The notes under the pieces: generated by a model
The model's input: the letters and a program-made list of their open reading frames with translations, nothing else
Databases searched by the model: none
Told to the model about the DNA's origin: nothing
Position numbers and translations under genes: made by a program
Assembly (NCBI RefSeq): GCF_002906255.1
Contig: NZ_POTC01000020.1
Span: 1 to 57,081 of the forward strand
Direction of reading: 5' to 3'
Source: Novacetimonas maltaceti
GTDB lineage: Bacteria; Pseudomonadota; Alphaproteobacteria; Acetobacterales; Acetobacteraceae
Length of the DNA stretch: 57,081 nucleotides
In this document: piece by piece, positions 17,577 through 27,007 of the stretch
Layout of the letters: every line of letters begins with the position of its first letter
How positions within the stretch are numbered: position 1 is the first letter of the stretch

Positions 17577-18940
17577 GTGGGCATGGACGTTTCAGCAGGG
17601 TGCTGATCGCCAATCGGGGCGAGATCGCCCTGCGCATCCAGCGCGCCTGCCGCCAGCTTGGGCTGGAGACGGTGGCCGTGCATTCCGAAGCCGACGCGGA
17701 CAGCCGCCATGTGCACGAGGCGGATGTCAGCCTGTGCATCGGCCCTGCGGCGGCGGCGCGCAGCTACCTCGATCCTGACGGGCTGCTGCTGGCGGCGCGA
17801 CTGACCGGGGCGCAGGCCATCCATCCCGGCTATGGCTTCCTGTCGGAGAATGCGGATTTCGCCGATGCGGTGGAGGCCGCGGGCCTGACCTTCATCGGCC
17901 CGACGGGCGCGTCCATCCGCATGATGGGCGACAAGATCACCGCCAAGCGCGCAATGCGCGAGGCCGGGGTCCCCTGCGTTCCCGGATCGGACGGCCCGCT
18001 GCCCGCTGACATGGACGCGGTGAAGGCCATTGCGCTGGAGGTGGGCTTTCCCGTGATCGTCAAGGCGTCGGGCGGCGGGGGCGGGCGCGGCATGCGGGTG
18101 GTCGAGCGCGAGGCCGACCTGGCGCAGGCGGTCATGCTGACGGCCAAGGAGGCGCAGCAGGCCTTTGGCAACCCGACCCTGTATCTTGAACGCTTCATGC
18201 AGAAGCCGCGCCATATCGAAATCCAGGTCCTGTGTGATACGCATGGCACGGCGCTGTGGCTGGGCGCGCGCGACTGTTCACTGCAGCGCCGTCACCAGAA
18301 GGTGCTGGAGGAGGCGTCCGCCCCCGGTATCGCGCCGGAGATGATCGCCCGGATTGGCGAACGCTGTGCCGAAGCCTGCCGGCGCATCGGCTATCGTGGC
18401 GCGGGCACGTTCGAATTCCTGTATGAGGACGGGGTTTTCGCCTTTATCGAGATGAATACCCGCGTGCAGGTCGAACATCCCGTTACCGAGGACACGACCG
18501 GCATTGACATCGTGGCGCAGCAGTTGCGCATCGCACAGGGCGAGACGCTGGATATCGCGCAGTCCGACATCGCATTGCAGGGACATGCCATCGAATGTCG
18601 CCTCAATGCGGAGGACCCGTTCACCTTCATGCCCTCGCCGGGCACCATCACGCGCTGGGACCTGCCCGGCGGCCCGGGGATCCGTGTCGATACGCATGTG
18701 GTCGCGGGCTATACGGTGCAGCCCTATTATGACTCCCTGATCGGCAAGATCATCAGCCATGGCGCAACCCGGGCGCAGGCCATCGCGCGCATGCGCGTCG
18801 CGCTGGCGGAAATGAAGGTGGAAGGCGTTGCCACCAATATCGCCCTGCATCAGGACCTGCTCGCGGACCCGGCCTTTGAACGCGGAGGGGTGGATATCCA
18901 TTACCTTGAACGCTGGCTTGCACACAGGACGGCCCCATGA
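17573..18940 (+). CDS. accC: Biotin carboxylase (AccC-like)
   Basis: A protein of 455 residues, standard for biotin carboxylase subunits. The N-terminal domain begins [20 protein letters not shown]; the ATP-grasp domain has the glycine loop [14 protein letters not shown] (about 164-177) and the catalytic [14 protein letters not shown] block (about 287-300) with the conserved Glu, Asn and Arg; a C-terminal BC domain follows. It carboxylates the biotin of the carrier protein using ATP and bicarbonate. It overlaps both its neighbours by four bases. Its partner carboxyltransferase is not in the same operon; pxpBC are the nearest candidates. Confidence 0.92.
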   Translation: MSGHGRFSRVLIANRGEIALRIQRACRQLGLETVAVHSEADADSRHVHEADVSLCIGPAAAARSYLDPDGLLLAARLTGAQAIHPGYGFLSENADFADAVEAAGLTFIGPTGASIRMMGDKITAKRAMREAGVPCVPGSDGPLPADMDAVKAIALEVGFPVIVKASGGGGGRGMRVVEREADLAQAVMLTAKEAQQAFGNPTLYLERFMQKPRHIEIQVLCDTHGTALWLGARDCSLQRRHQKVLEEASAPGIAPEMIARIGERCAEACRRIGYRGAGTFEFLYEDGVFAFIEMNTRVQVEHPVTEDTTGIDIVAQQLRIAQGETLDIAQSDIALQGHAIECRLNAEDPFTFMPSPGTITRWDLPGGPGIRVDTHVVAGYTVQPYYDSLIGKIISHGATRAQAIARMRVALAEMKVEGVATNIALHQDLLADPAFERGGVDIHYLERWLAHRTAP

Positions 18941-19401
18941 ACAACCGCCCCGAACAGTTGGTGCCCCATTTCGACCGGCTGCCTGAACCCGAACAGATCG
19001 TGCAGATGGCGACATGGCTGGCTCAGGCGGGATTGCAAAGCCTGGAACTGGTGAATGAGGCCGCCGGGTTGCGGCTGCGCCTTTGCGTGGGGCAGGCCGA
19101 CAGCGGCACGGCACCTGCGGCCCCTTCGGGCGCGGTTGCGTCGTCCGCCGCCGGGGCGCAGGCCGTGACGGTCACGACGGCGTATTTCGGACGCCTGTGC
19201 CTGGCCCATCCGTCGCGTGACGTTCCCCTTGCCCCGGTGGGGACAAAGGTGGCGCAGGGAGAGGTCGTCGCGCTTCTGGCGCTTGAAAGCCTGCTGCTCC
19301 CCGTTGTCGCGCCGGTGGCGGGGACGGTGACGGAAGTCATCGGACAGTCTGGCGCGCTGGTGGGGTATGGCGCGGCGGTCATGCGTATTCGCCCCGACTG
19401 A
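18937..19401 (+). CDS. Biotinyl-domain-like protein without the modified lysine
   Basis: A protein of 154 residues laid out like a biotin carrier protein: an N-terminal helical part ([19 protein letters not shown]), an Ala-rich linker (about 50-70) and a biotinyl-like beta domain. Aligning with the AccB two genes upstream ([14 protein letters not shown]), this protein reads [16 protein letters not shown], so the biotin-accepting lysine is replaced by Ser and the AMK motif is lost. It should therefore not carry biotin. It could be a structural or regulatory subunit, or a carrier paralogue losing function; intact reading frame and coupled translation (ATGA overlap) argue for a role. Confidence 0.75.
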   Translation: MNNRPEQLVPHFDRLPEPEQIVQMATWLAQAGLQSLELVNEAAGLRLRLCVGQADSGTAPAAPSGAVASSAAGAQAVTVTTAYFGRLCLAHPSRDVPLAPVGTKVAQGEVVALLALESLLLPVVAPVAGTVTEVIGQSGALVGYGAAVMRIRPD

Positions 19402-19541
19402 CGGCAGCCAATCGGGGGCGTGCCGCCTGCGCGGCCCCGGCTTTTATCCCGCAGAGTGCGGACAATGTGCGGATGTGTTCAGGCCGCAGGCGCGGTCTGG
19501 TGCCTGTCCCGTGACATTCTTCCTGATGTGGAGGCACCGAA

Positions 19542-21044
19542 ATGACCGATATGCCCCTTCCGGCACATGATGCTGGTTCCCATGTGCCTGCGGGCCTGTT
19601 GTCAGATGGCGTGCGACAGGCGGAAGGATCGCCCGGCAGCCGTGTCGAGCGCGACCTGCTGGGCGAGGTCACACTCCCGCCCGGTGCCCTGTGGGGGGTG
19701 CATACATGGCGCGCGGTCGAGAACTTTCCCATCAGTGGCACGACGGTCGGCGCGTTCGGGGAACTGGTGCAGGGACTGGTCAGGGTCAAGCAGGCGGCGG
19801 CAGGGGCCAACCTTGCGCTGGGCCACCTGGACGCGCTGCGTGCCGGGGCCATTGATGCCGCATGCCGGCGGATACTGGAAAATCCGGCCTATCACCGGCA
19901 GTTTGTCGTGGATGCCATGCAGGGCGGTGCGGGCACGTCCACGAACATGAATGCCAACGAGGTGATTGCCAACGTCGCCCTTGGGGTGCTGGGGGAAAGG
20001 CCGGGGACATATTCGGTGCTGCATCCCAATGACCATGTCAACATGGCGCAGTCCACCAACGATGTCTATCCAACCGCACTGCGGCTGGGGTTGCTGCTGG
20101 CGGTGGACCCGCTTGTTGCGGCGCTGGAGGGGCTGCATGCGGCGCTCGATGAAAAGGCGCGGGCGTTCGGGACGGTCCTGAAGGTCGGCCGCACGCAGTT
20201 GCGCGATGCCGTGCCCATGACGGTGGGGCAGGAATTTGCGGCCTTTTGCACGGCTGTCGCCGCGGAAATCAGAAACATAAGGGAACAGGCCACCGCCTTT
20301 GAGCAGGTCAATCTGGGGGGGACGGCCATCGGGACGGGGCTGAATACCGATCCGCGTTATGTCCCCATTGTGATGGCGCAACTGCGCGCCCTGACGGGAC
20401 GGCCCATGACCAGTGCGCCAGACCTGATCGAGGCGACATCGGATGTGGGGGCCTTTGTCGGGTTTTCCGGCGTGCTCAAGCGCCTGGCGCTGAAACTCTC
20501 CAAGATGTCGAGCGACCTGCGCCTGCTGTCGAGTGGCCCAAGGACCGGGCTGGGTGAAATCGTGCTGCCTGCGGTGCAGGCCGGGTCTTCCATCATGCCG
20601 GGCAAGGTCAATCCGGTCATCCCGGAGGCCGTCAACCAGGTGGCCTATCTGGTTGCCGGGCATGACCTGACCATTACCATGTGTGCGGATGGGGGGCAGT
20701 TGCAGCTCAACCCGTTCGAGCCGATGATAGGCTACTGCCTGTTCACGTCCATCAGGATATTGCGCGCGGCGGTCGAAACCCTGACCACGCGGTGCATCAA
20801 CGGCATTTCGGTGGACCGGGCGCGCTGCCAGTACCTTTCCGGGGTCAATATCGGTGTCATCACGGCGCTGGTGCCGGTGCTGGGATATGACATCTGTTCG
20901 GCCATCGCCAAACGTGCGCTGTCGGAAAACCGCAAGGTGACGGACCTGATTGTCGAGGAAGGGCTGCTCGATGCCCGGCAGCTTGACGCCCTGCTCGCCC
21001 CCGATGCGCTGACCCGCCCCAATGTCGGACGTGCGCCGGCCTGA
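19542..21044 (+). CDS. aspA: Aspartate ammonia-lyase
   Basis: A protein of 500 residues of the aspartase/fumarase superfamily. It shows GGAGTSTNMNANEVIAN (about 127-143), the AQSTNDVYPTALR segment, GGTAIGTGLN and the flexible active-site loop SSIMPGKVNPVIPE with its catalytic Ser. These favour aspartase over fumarase C. It splits L-aspartate into fumarate and ammonium in the cytoplasm. An N-terminal extension of about 35 residues precedes the conserved RVERDLLGEV. The start at 19542 has ggagg nearby. With pxpABC and aspC it makes an amino-acid-nitrogen theme. It ends four bases before the convergent LysR gene. Confidence 0.92.
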   Translation: MTDMPLPAHDAGSHVPAGLLSDGVRQAEGSPGSRVERDLLGEVTLPPGALWGVHTWRAVENFPISGTTVGAFGELVQGLVRVKQAAAGANLALGHLDALRAGAIDAACRRILENPAYHRQFVVDAMQGGAGTSTNMNANEVIANVALGVLGERPGTYSVLHPNDHVNMAQSTNDVYPTALRLGLLLAVDPLVAALEGLHAALDEKARAFGTVLKVGRTQLRDAVPMTVGQEFAAFCTAVAAEIRNIREQATAFEQVNLGGTAIGTGLNTDPRYVPIVMAQLRALTGRPMTSAPDLIEATSDVGAFVGFSGVLKRLALKLSKMSSDLRLLSSGPRTGLGEIVLPAVQAGSSIMPGKVNPVIPEAVNQVAYLVAGHDLTITMCADGGQLQLNPFEPMIGYCLFTSIRILRAAVETLTTRCINGISVDRARCQYLSGVNIGVITALVPVLGYDICSAIAKRALSENRKVTDLIVEEGLLDARQLDALLAPDALTRPNVGRAPA

Positions 21045-21048
21045 TCCA

Positions 21049-21999
21049 TCAGCCGAAAGGCTGGGTTCCGGGCCAGCTTTGCGCGGCCGCCATCGCCTGG
21101 GCCAGTTCGATCAGCAGTTCGCGCACCGCGACAGAGGCTTCCGTTTCCGGAATGATTTCAGGAACACACAGCGAGACATCTTCCTGTATGACCGGATTGC
21201 GCAGCGGATAGATGCGCGACCTGCCCGGCACGACAATCCGGCTGGCGACGGACCATGGCAGGATGGTGCTGCCGATGCCTTCTTCTATTGCGCCCTGCAG
21301 GGTGATCAGGGCCTCGATTTCAGCGACAATGCACGGTTCAAGCTGCCTGCGCATGAAGGCCATGTCCACGCTCTTGCGGACAAAATTGTGCTTGGGCGGC
21401 AGCAGCAGGGGAATGTCGGCAATATCAGCCAGTTGCACGGCGCCCGTTTCATCCTGCGGGAACGCCAGCCCGTCGGGGGCGAGCAGGAAGAACTCCTCCT
21501 TCATCATGGGCGTGAAAATGACGCCCTTGATCGGCCCCGCGCCGTGGATGACCGCCATGTCCAGCCGCCCGGTCATGATCAGTTCGCTGTAGATGTCATC
21601 AAAGCTTTCGGTCAGGTGCAGCGTGATGTCGGGCAGGTGTTCACGCACGCGCTGCAGCAGCTTGACCGAAAGGGTGGAGCCCGCGCTGTAGGGGGACAGG
21701 CCGACCGACACCTTGCCAACGAGGGGACCGGCGCCACGGCTGATTTCAACCATGGCCCGGTCGAACTGCTTGGTCAGGGTCTGGGCATGCCGGTAGAGTT
21801 CCCGCCCGGCCGTGGTGGGCGTCACGCCGCTCTTGCTGCGGATGACGAGTTTCTGGCGGAAGGCATTTTCAAGTGTCGCCAACTGCTGGCTCAATGCGGG
21901 CTGGGCGATGTTGAGCAGGTCAGCCGCACGGGAAATGCTGCCAAGATCGATGATTTTAACAAAAGCCTGCAGTCGTCGTATATCCAACTGGAACTCCAT
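21049..21999 (-). CDS. LysR-family regulator (Nac-like)
   Basis: A protein of 316 residues. The N-terminal winged helix-turn-helix (residues about 6-65) contains SISRAADLLNIAQPALSQQLATLE, and a co-inducer-binding periplasmic-protein-like domain follows (about 95-300). The opening pattern (RRLQAFVKIIDLGSISRAAD, AQPALSQQ) is the one seen in Nac/CbbR-type nitrogen-assimilation regulators. It faces aspA tail to tail with only four bases between stops. A palindromic AT-rich site lies 22 bases upstream of its start. Likely controls the aspA/acc/pxp genes; inferred from position only. Confidence 0.85.
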   Translation of the reverse strand: MEFQLDIRRLQAFVKIIDLGSISRAADLLNIAQPALSQQLATLENAFRQKLVIRSKSGVTPTTAGRELYRHAQTLTKQFDRAMVEISRGAGPLVGKVSVGLSPYSAGSTLSVKLLQRVREHLPDITLHLTESFDDIYSELIMTGRLDMAVIHGAGPIKGVIFTPMMKEEFFLLAPDGLAFPQDETGAVQLADIADIPLLLPPKHNFVRKSVDMAFMRRQLEPCIVAEIEALITLQGAIEEGIGSTILPWSVASRIVVPGRSRIYPLRNPVIQEDVSLCVPEIIPETEASVAVRELLIELAQAMAAAQSWPGTQPFG

Positions 22000-22359
22000 A
22001 AGTGTTATGGGCGTGTGGCTTTATTGTATTGATAATAAGGATATTTCTGGAATTGTCAATCTGTTGCTGGTGTCGGTGCGCTCCGGTCCGGGCACTGGCG
22101 CGTCCGGTCCTGCGCGCCTGCATTGCGTTGCATCGTGCGGGGCCGCGACAGGCAGCGGGATGCTTGTTGTGGCAGCAAAAATGGGGAGCTTCCAAAACAT
22201 GTATTATTTTCAACAGTATAATTCATTCTGGATGAATAAGAATCCGCCCTGTTGTGCAACATATCAATAATCCATATGACGCCAAATCATAACGGATGCG
22301 CATCATAAACCTGCACATGTTCGTTGCGAAACGTCGGGTCGAGTTGCAGGGGAATTCAG
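22000..22359. promoter_or_regulatory. Divergent region between LysR gene and TonB receptor, two candidate operators
   Basis: A 360-base AT-rich gap holding two dyads. ttattgtattgataataa at 22021-22038 is close to the LysR start, where these regulators usually autoregulate. attcat (22221-22226) and atgaat (22232-22237) form an inverted repeat with a five-base spacer, 123 bases upstream of the receptor start. No gene is seen. Confidence 0.4.
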
Positions 22360-24840
22360 ATGGCACGCCTATCAAAGCGGAAGTTATATCTGGTGGCTGG
22401 GGTTGCGTTCGGTACGTTCGTGCCGGCTATGGGAGACGCCGCGACGGCAACTGTCTCATCCCCTGGAAAACATTACAAGGTCGATACGCACAAGAAGGCA
22501 TCCACGCCTCCCCATGTCGTGCCCACGTCGGTGCGTGCCTCCACGCAGCCGGAAGTGATCCATGTCGGGGGACATGCGACCAATTCCGTCTTCTCCCCCG
22601 CCACGGCACAGCACAGCACGACGCAGGTGACGGTCGTAACCGGCGCCGAACTGCTCAAGACCGGCCAGACCAACGTCCTGTCCGCCCTGGCGCAGGCCAA
22701 TCCCGCGATCACCACGGCCGCCCTGCCGGGGGGCGGCGCGAGTTCGTTTGTCCAGACCATGCAGCTGCGCGGGCAGTCACCTGATGATACGCTGATCCTG
22801 GTCAATGGCCATCGCCGCCATATCGGCGCCAACTTCAATTCGAACGCGGGCACCAACTGGGGGAGCGAGCCGGCCGACATCTCGCTCATTCCCATCACGG
22901 CGATCGACCATATCGAAGTCATCACCGAAGGGGCTTCGGCGCTGTATGGCCAGGACGCCATCGCGGGCGCGGTCAATATCGTGCTCAAGCGCGATACGCA
23001 TGGGGGCACCGTCAATTTCAAGAACAGCGGCTATTACGCGGGTGACGGGCAGGGGCTGGACGGGTCGGCCAACTATGCCATGGCGCTGGGGAACAGGGGC
23101 GGCTACCTCGACCTCGCGGCGCAGGTCACCCACCAACTGCCGACGACCCGTGGCGGTGATTTCTATGGCACCATGTTCGCCGATCCCACCCGCAACGCCA
23201 CAGCGGACCGTGACGTGCAGCGTGGGCTCGGCCTGCCCAAGAGCACGCTTGAGACCCTGAGCGAAAACATGTCCATTCCCGTGGCGCACGGGTTCAGTTT
23301 CTACAGCACATCCACCTTCTCCCACCGTCGCGCCAACGTGCCGGAAACATTCCGTGCCAATTCGGGTTCGGATATCTGGCTCAACCCGACGCTTTATCCC
23401 AATGGTGACCAGCCCTACATCACCATGGACCAGTACGATTTCGAAACGGATAACGGAATCCGCGCCCGTAAATTCGGTTTCGCGTGGGACGCCTATGTCA
23501 CCTATGGGCGTGACCAGCAGAAATATGGCACCAAGGATTCCGAAAACGCCACGATGTCGGGTGGCGAATATGTCTATGACCCGACGCAGACATCCTTCTA
23601 TGACGGGCAGTCGATCTCCTCGGAACTGACGGCGGGACTGAAGGCGTCACGTTCGTTCCATACCGGCCTGCTGCCCCGGGACATCAACCTGAAATTCGGC
23701 GCGGAATACCGTCACGACACGTTCCAGATGACCGAAGGCGAGACCGCGTCATGGGGCGGGCAGGGGGCGACCGACCATCCGGGCAACGTGCCCATGGCGG
23801 TCACGAACCAGAACCGTGACGTGTATGAAGGTTTCATCAACCTTGATTTCTATCTGACGAAGAAATGGGAATGGACGCTGGGCGGTCGCGTCGACAGCTA
23901 CAATAACCTTGCCACTGTCGCGACCGGGTCCGTGGGCACGCGTTACAATTTCAACAAGCGCTGGGCGCTGCGGGCAAATATCAATTCCGGCTATCGCCCG
24001 CCGACGCTGGGCGAGATGTCCTATTTCTACTCCGCCCCCTATCCCGGCTATACCGTGGACCAGGTGCCGGCCAACAGCGCGATTGCAAAATACCTTGGTG
24101 CAGGCAACATGAAAGGGGAGTATTCGCGCAGCTATACGATCGGGCTGGATGCGACGCCGGTGGATAATTTCCATATTACCGGCAACCTGTATTACATTGC
24201 GATCAATGACCGTCTGGGCAGCACGCAGTCCTATACGGTCAACCAGAATGACACCGTGCTGAAGGATCTCCTCTCGGCCGCCAACATTTCGAGCGCGACA
24301 TCGCTTTCATATTACGCAAACCTTTACAACACCCAGACATTTGGTGGGGACCTCAGCGCCGACTACACCCTGCATACGAACAGGTTTGGCAAATTCCGCT
24401 TTGCCATGGGCATCAACTTCTCCGATAACGAGATCCGTTCCGCCCGCAACAATCTGGTGAATGAATATACCAAGGAAATGGTGCTGCATTCCGCGCCGAA
24501 AAACCGTGAACAGATCAGCGTGAACTGGCAATACAAGAAGTGGTCGGTATTCCTTCAGGAAATGCGTTACGGTTCGATCACCTACATGGCCGCGCCCACG
24601 GGTGCTGGTGCCGTGCCGTTTGAACAGAACCCGGCATTCATCACCAACCTCGAAGTTGATTACAAACCCATACCGCGCTGGACGATCGGGGTGGGTGCCA
24701 ATAACCTTGGCAATAAATACCCGACCCGTATTTCAAGTGCGATTGCCAATTCGCAGCAGGGTCTTGCGAAATATGCGTCCTATTCCCCCTATGGGTTCAA
24801 TGGCGGACTGTATTACGTCAAGACATCGCTCGATTTCTGA
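22360..24840 (+). CDS. TonB-dependent outer-membrane receptor
   Basis: A receptor of 826 residues from the ATG at 22360, which follows aggggaa; the frame is open 12 codons further up. Signal peptide about 1-28 (KLYLVAGVAFGTFVPAMGDA), then a Lys/Thr-rich linker, the plug domain with TVVTGAELLKTGQTNVLSAL, LRGQSPDDTLILVNGHRRH and EVITEGASALYGQDAIAGAV (about 85-210), and a barrel closing in SLDF. The family imports large solutes using TonB energy. No signalling domain is present. It lies alone, next to the LysR gene and ahead of a strong terminator, and belongs to a different subtype from the receptors at 4.9 and 35 kb. Ligand unknown. Confidence 0.9.
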   Translation: MARLSKRKLYLVAGVAFGTFVPAMGDAATATVSSPGKHYKVDTHKKASTPPHVVPTSVRASTQPEVIHVGGHATNSVFSPATAQHSTTQVTVVTGAELLKTGQTNVLSALAQANPAITTAALPGGGASSFVQTMQLRGQSPDDTLILVNGHRRHIGANFNSNAGTNWGSEPADISLIPITAIDHIEVITEGASALYGQDAIAGAVNIVLKRDTHGGTVNFKNSGYYAGDGQGLDGSANYAMALGNRGGYLDLAAQVTHQLPTTRGGDFYGTMFADPTRNATADRDVQRGLGLPKSTLETLSENMSIPVAHGFSFYSTSTFSHRRANVPETFRANSGSDIWLNPTLYPNGDQPYITMDQYDFETDNGIRARKFGFAWDAYVTYGRDQQKYGTKDSENATMSGGEYVYDPTQTSFYDGQSISSELTAGLKASRSFHTGLLPRDINLKFGAEYRHDTFQMTEGETASWGGQGATDHPGNVPMAVTNQNRDVYEGFINLDFYLTKKWEWTLGGRVDSYNNLATVATGSVGTRYNFNKRWALRANINSGYRPPTLGEMSYFYSAPYPGYTVDQVPANSAIAKYLGAGNMKGEYSRSYTIGLDATPVDNFHITGNLYYIAINDRLGSTQSYTVNQNDTVLKDLLSAANISSATSLSYYANLYNTQTFGGDLSADYTLHTNRFGKFRFAMGINFSDNEIRSARNNLVNEYTKEMVLHSAPKNREQISVNWQYKKWSVFLQEMRYGSITYMAAPTGAGAVPFEQNPAFITNLEVDYKPIPRWTIGVGANNLGNKYPTRISSAIANSQQGLAKYASYSPYGFNGGLYYVKTSLDF

Positions 24841-24936
24841 GGCATGACGGACACGGATGGTTTCCCCTGATATTTTGGGAACCGGATTACCCTGCATGAT
24901 GATTTCAGATAATAAATGATAATTAAAAAGGATTTT

Positions 24937-24973
24937 GGATGTCGCCTTTTCACGGGGCGGCATCCTTTTTTTT
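24937..24973 (+). terminator. Intrinsic terminator of the TonB receptor
   Basis: ggatgtcgcc (24937-24946) pairs with ggcggcatcc (24956-24965) through ten pairs including one G-U, with a nine-base loop, and eight T follow (24966-24973). It lies about 100 bases after the receptor stop. Confidence 0.88.
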
Positions 24974-25172
24974 GAAGTTTCCCTCGGGGCCTCATGCGCC
25001 CTCGGCAGGACAGGGTGCGTCCTGTTTCCCATGGGCGACTGTCCGGATGCTGATTGCCCTTTGGCGGGGAACCAAATCCACATGGTCGCTGTTTCTTCCG
25101 GCAGGTGAGGAAGGACATGTTTCCTCCTGCCTGTTGGTCGCGGGGTGTCCCGCAAGAGAGGGCAGCGCAGCC

Positions 25173-26282
25173 ATGACATTTTCCCTTGAAGCCCTGTCGG
25201 CCTGCCGCGCGGATCTGGAGGAGGAGGCGAGCGCCAATGATCCGCAGGCCGCGTTCCCGGTCGAAGGGATGGCCCGCCTGCGAAAGCTGGGTGTCCTGTC
25301 GGCCGCGTTGCCTGAAACACTGGGGGGACAGGGCTTTGGCACCGGGCGTCAGGGTGGCATCGGGTTGCTGCATCTGCTGCGGTTGGTGGGGCAGGGGAGC
25401 ATGGCGCTTGGCCGTCTCGTGGAGGGGCATATCAACGCCATTCGCCTGATCGCGTGCTATGGCACGGCGGCGCAGTTGGCCCGTGCCGCAACGGATGTGC
25501 ATGACGGGGCCCTGTTTGGTGTCTGGGTCACGGATGGCGTCGTGCCGTTGCGCATGGAATTCCTTGATGGGGGCATCATGCTGCAGGGGGAGAAGGCCTA
25601 TGCCTCTGGCGCACACCATGTCACCCGTGCCCTTGCAACCGCGCGCACGCGGGGCGGCATGACGCATATGCTGCTGGTCGCGCTGGAGGGCGCGTGCACC
25701 GTATCATCCATATCCGGTGGCCTTGCGGGCATGCGTGGGGCAGGGACGGGGCGGTGTGATTTCGGCACGCTGGGCCTGCCGCCAGATGCGATGATCGGGC
25801 AGGCGGGGGATTACCTGCGCCAGCCGGAATTCTGCGCGGGCGCATGGCGTGGCATGGCCGTGGCGCTGGGCGGGATCGAACGGTTGACCACCCTGTTGCG
25901 CCAGCAGTTGTCCGAACGTGACCGGGCGGGCAGCCCGGCCCAGCAGGCGCGCATCGGCATGGCGCTGATTGCCACGGAAAGCGCGTATCTGTGGACGCGG
26001 AAAGCCGCGCTGATTGCCGCCATTCAGGACCGGCACGACGCGGGCGAGGTCGCGGCCACCGTCAATCTGGCGCGCATCGCGGTGGAACGGGCCGGGCTGG
26101 ATGTAATCGAACTGGTCCAGCGTGGCCTTGGGCTGTCGGCATTTACCCGGACGAATGTGGTCGAACGCCTGACCCGTGACCTTGCGACCTACCTGCGCCA
26201 GCCTGCGCCGGATGAAACCCTGTGCGAGGCTGCGTCATGGTTCACCCATCGCGACCTGCCCCGGCTGGAGGACATGTCGTGA
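25173..26282 (+). CDS. Acyl-CoA dehydrogenase-like protein
   Basis: A protein of 369 residues with the acyl-CoA dehydrogenase layout: an N-terminal helical part (RLRKLGVLSAALPETLGGQG), a central beta domain with YASGAHHVTRAL, and a C-terminal helical bundle (ERAGLDVIELVQRGLGLSAF, then NVVERLTRDLATYL). The usual C-terminal Y-x-GTSEIQ segment contributing to FAD and catalysis is replaced by YLRQPAPDETL, so it may act on an unusual thioester or carrier-bound chain or have a changed reaction. The ATG at 25173 is chosen as conservation starts there; a longer frame exists upstream. It overlaps the PIG-L gene by four bases (GTGA), so they form one operon. Confidence 0.75.
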   Translation: MTFSLEALSACRADLEEEASANDPQAAFPVEGMARLRKLGVLSAALPETLGGQGFGTGRQGGIGLLHLLRLVGQGSMALGRLVEGHINAIRLIACYGTAAQLARAATDVHDGALFGVWVTDGVVPLRMEFLDGGIMLQGEKAYASGAHHVTRALATARTRGGMTHMLLVALEGACTVSSISGGLAGMRGAGTGRCDFGTLGLPPDAMIGQAGDYLRQPEFCAGAWRGMAVALGGIERLTTLLRQQLSERDRAGSPAQQARIGMALIATESAYLWTRKAALIAAIQDRHDAGEVAATVNLARIAVERAGLDVIELVQRGLGLSAFTRTNVVERLTRDLATYLRQPAPDETLCEAASWFTHRDLPRLEDMS

Positions 26283-27007
26283 AGGCCGCTGTCCTGCATG
26301 GGATATTGCGCAGCCTGCCCGTGGCCCCGCTATCGGCGATCGTGCCGGGCACGGCCCTGATCCTCGCCCCGCATGCCGATGATGAGAGCCTTGGCTGTGG
26401 CGGACTGATTGCCGCGTGCTGTGCGGCGGGCCGTCCGCCGGTCGTGGTGATCCTCAGTGATGGCGTGGGCTCCCATCCCCGTTCCCCTACATGGCCCGCA
26501 CCGCGCCTGCGGGCACAACGGCGGCACGAGGCGCTGCGGGCCGTGTCCAGCCTTGGCCTTGCGGCGGGACGGCTGTTTTTCCTCGACCTGCCCGATACGG
26601 CGGTGCCGCATGCAGGGCCGGTGTTTGAGCAGGGCGTGCGACAGATTGCGCAGATATGCAGGGATCATGGGTGTGGCGTGGTGCTGGCCCCGTGGCGGGG
26701 CGATCCGCATTGCGACCATGAAGCGGCATGGAAGATGGCCGTCGCGGTGCAGGGGCGCTGCGGGGGCGGGCTGCTGGCCTATCCTGTGTGGGGCTGGCTG
26801 CTGGCGGCAGGGGTGGACGTGGACCATGAACGGCCCGTGGGGATGCGTCTGGACATCGCGCCCTATCGCGCGGCCAAGGCGCGTGCCATCAGCATGCACG
26901 AAAGCCAGTATGGCGACCTGATTACCGATGATCCCACCGGTTTTCGCCTGCCGGGGACATTGCTGGAGGCGCTGGTGACGGATTTCGAGGTCTTTGTCAG
27001 GCCATGA
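26279..27007 (+). CDS. PIG-L family N-deacetylase
   Basis: A protein of 242 residues starting with GTG at 26279, coupled to the preceding stop. The Zn-binding motif PHADDE in ALILAPHADDESLGCGG and the second metal/catalytic block APWRGDPHCDHEAAW define the LmbE/PIG-L fold, which removes acetyl groups from N-acetylglucosamine-type sugars (as in GlcNAc-PI, mycothiol and bacillithiol synthesis). All key residues are present. It sits between the acyl-CoA dehydrogenase-like gene and the NodS-like methyltransferase, with four-base overlaps on both sides, suggesting the sugar amine it frees is the substrate of a neighbour. Confidence 0.88.
   Translation: MKAAVLHGILRSLPVAPLSAIVPGTALILAPHADDESLGCGGLIAACCAAGRPPVVVILSDGVGSHPRSPTWPAPRLRAQRRHEALRAVSSLGLAAGRLFFLDLPDTAVPHAGPVFEQGVRQIAQICRDHGCGVVLAPWRGDPHCDHEAAWKMAVAVQGRCGGGLLAYPVWGWLLAAGVDVDHERPVGMRLDIAPYRAAKARAISMHESQYGDLITDDPTGFRLPGTLLEALVTDFEVFVRP

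Noticed and set aside
16372-19401. Housekeeping acetyl-CoA carboxylase operon
   Set aside because: accA and accD are absent, the carrier has a paralogue without lysine, and pxpBC lie next to it; a dedicated carboxylase is more likely.
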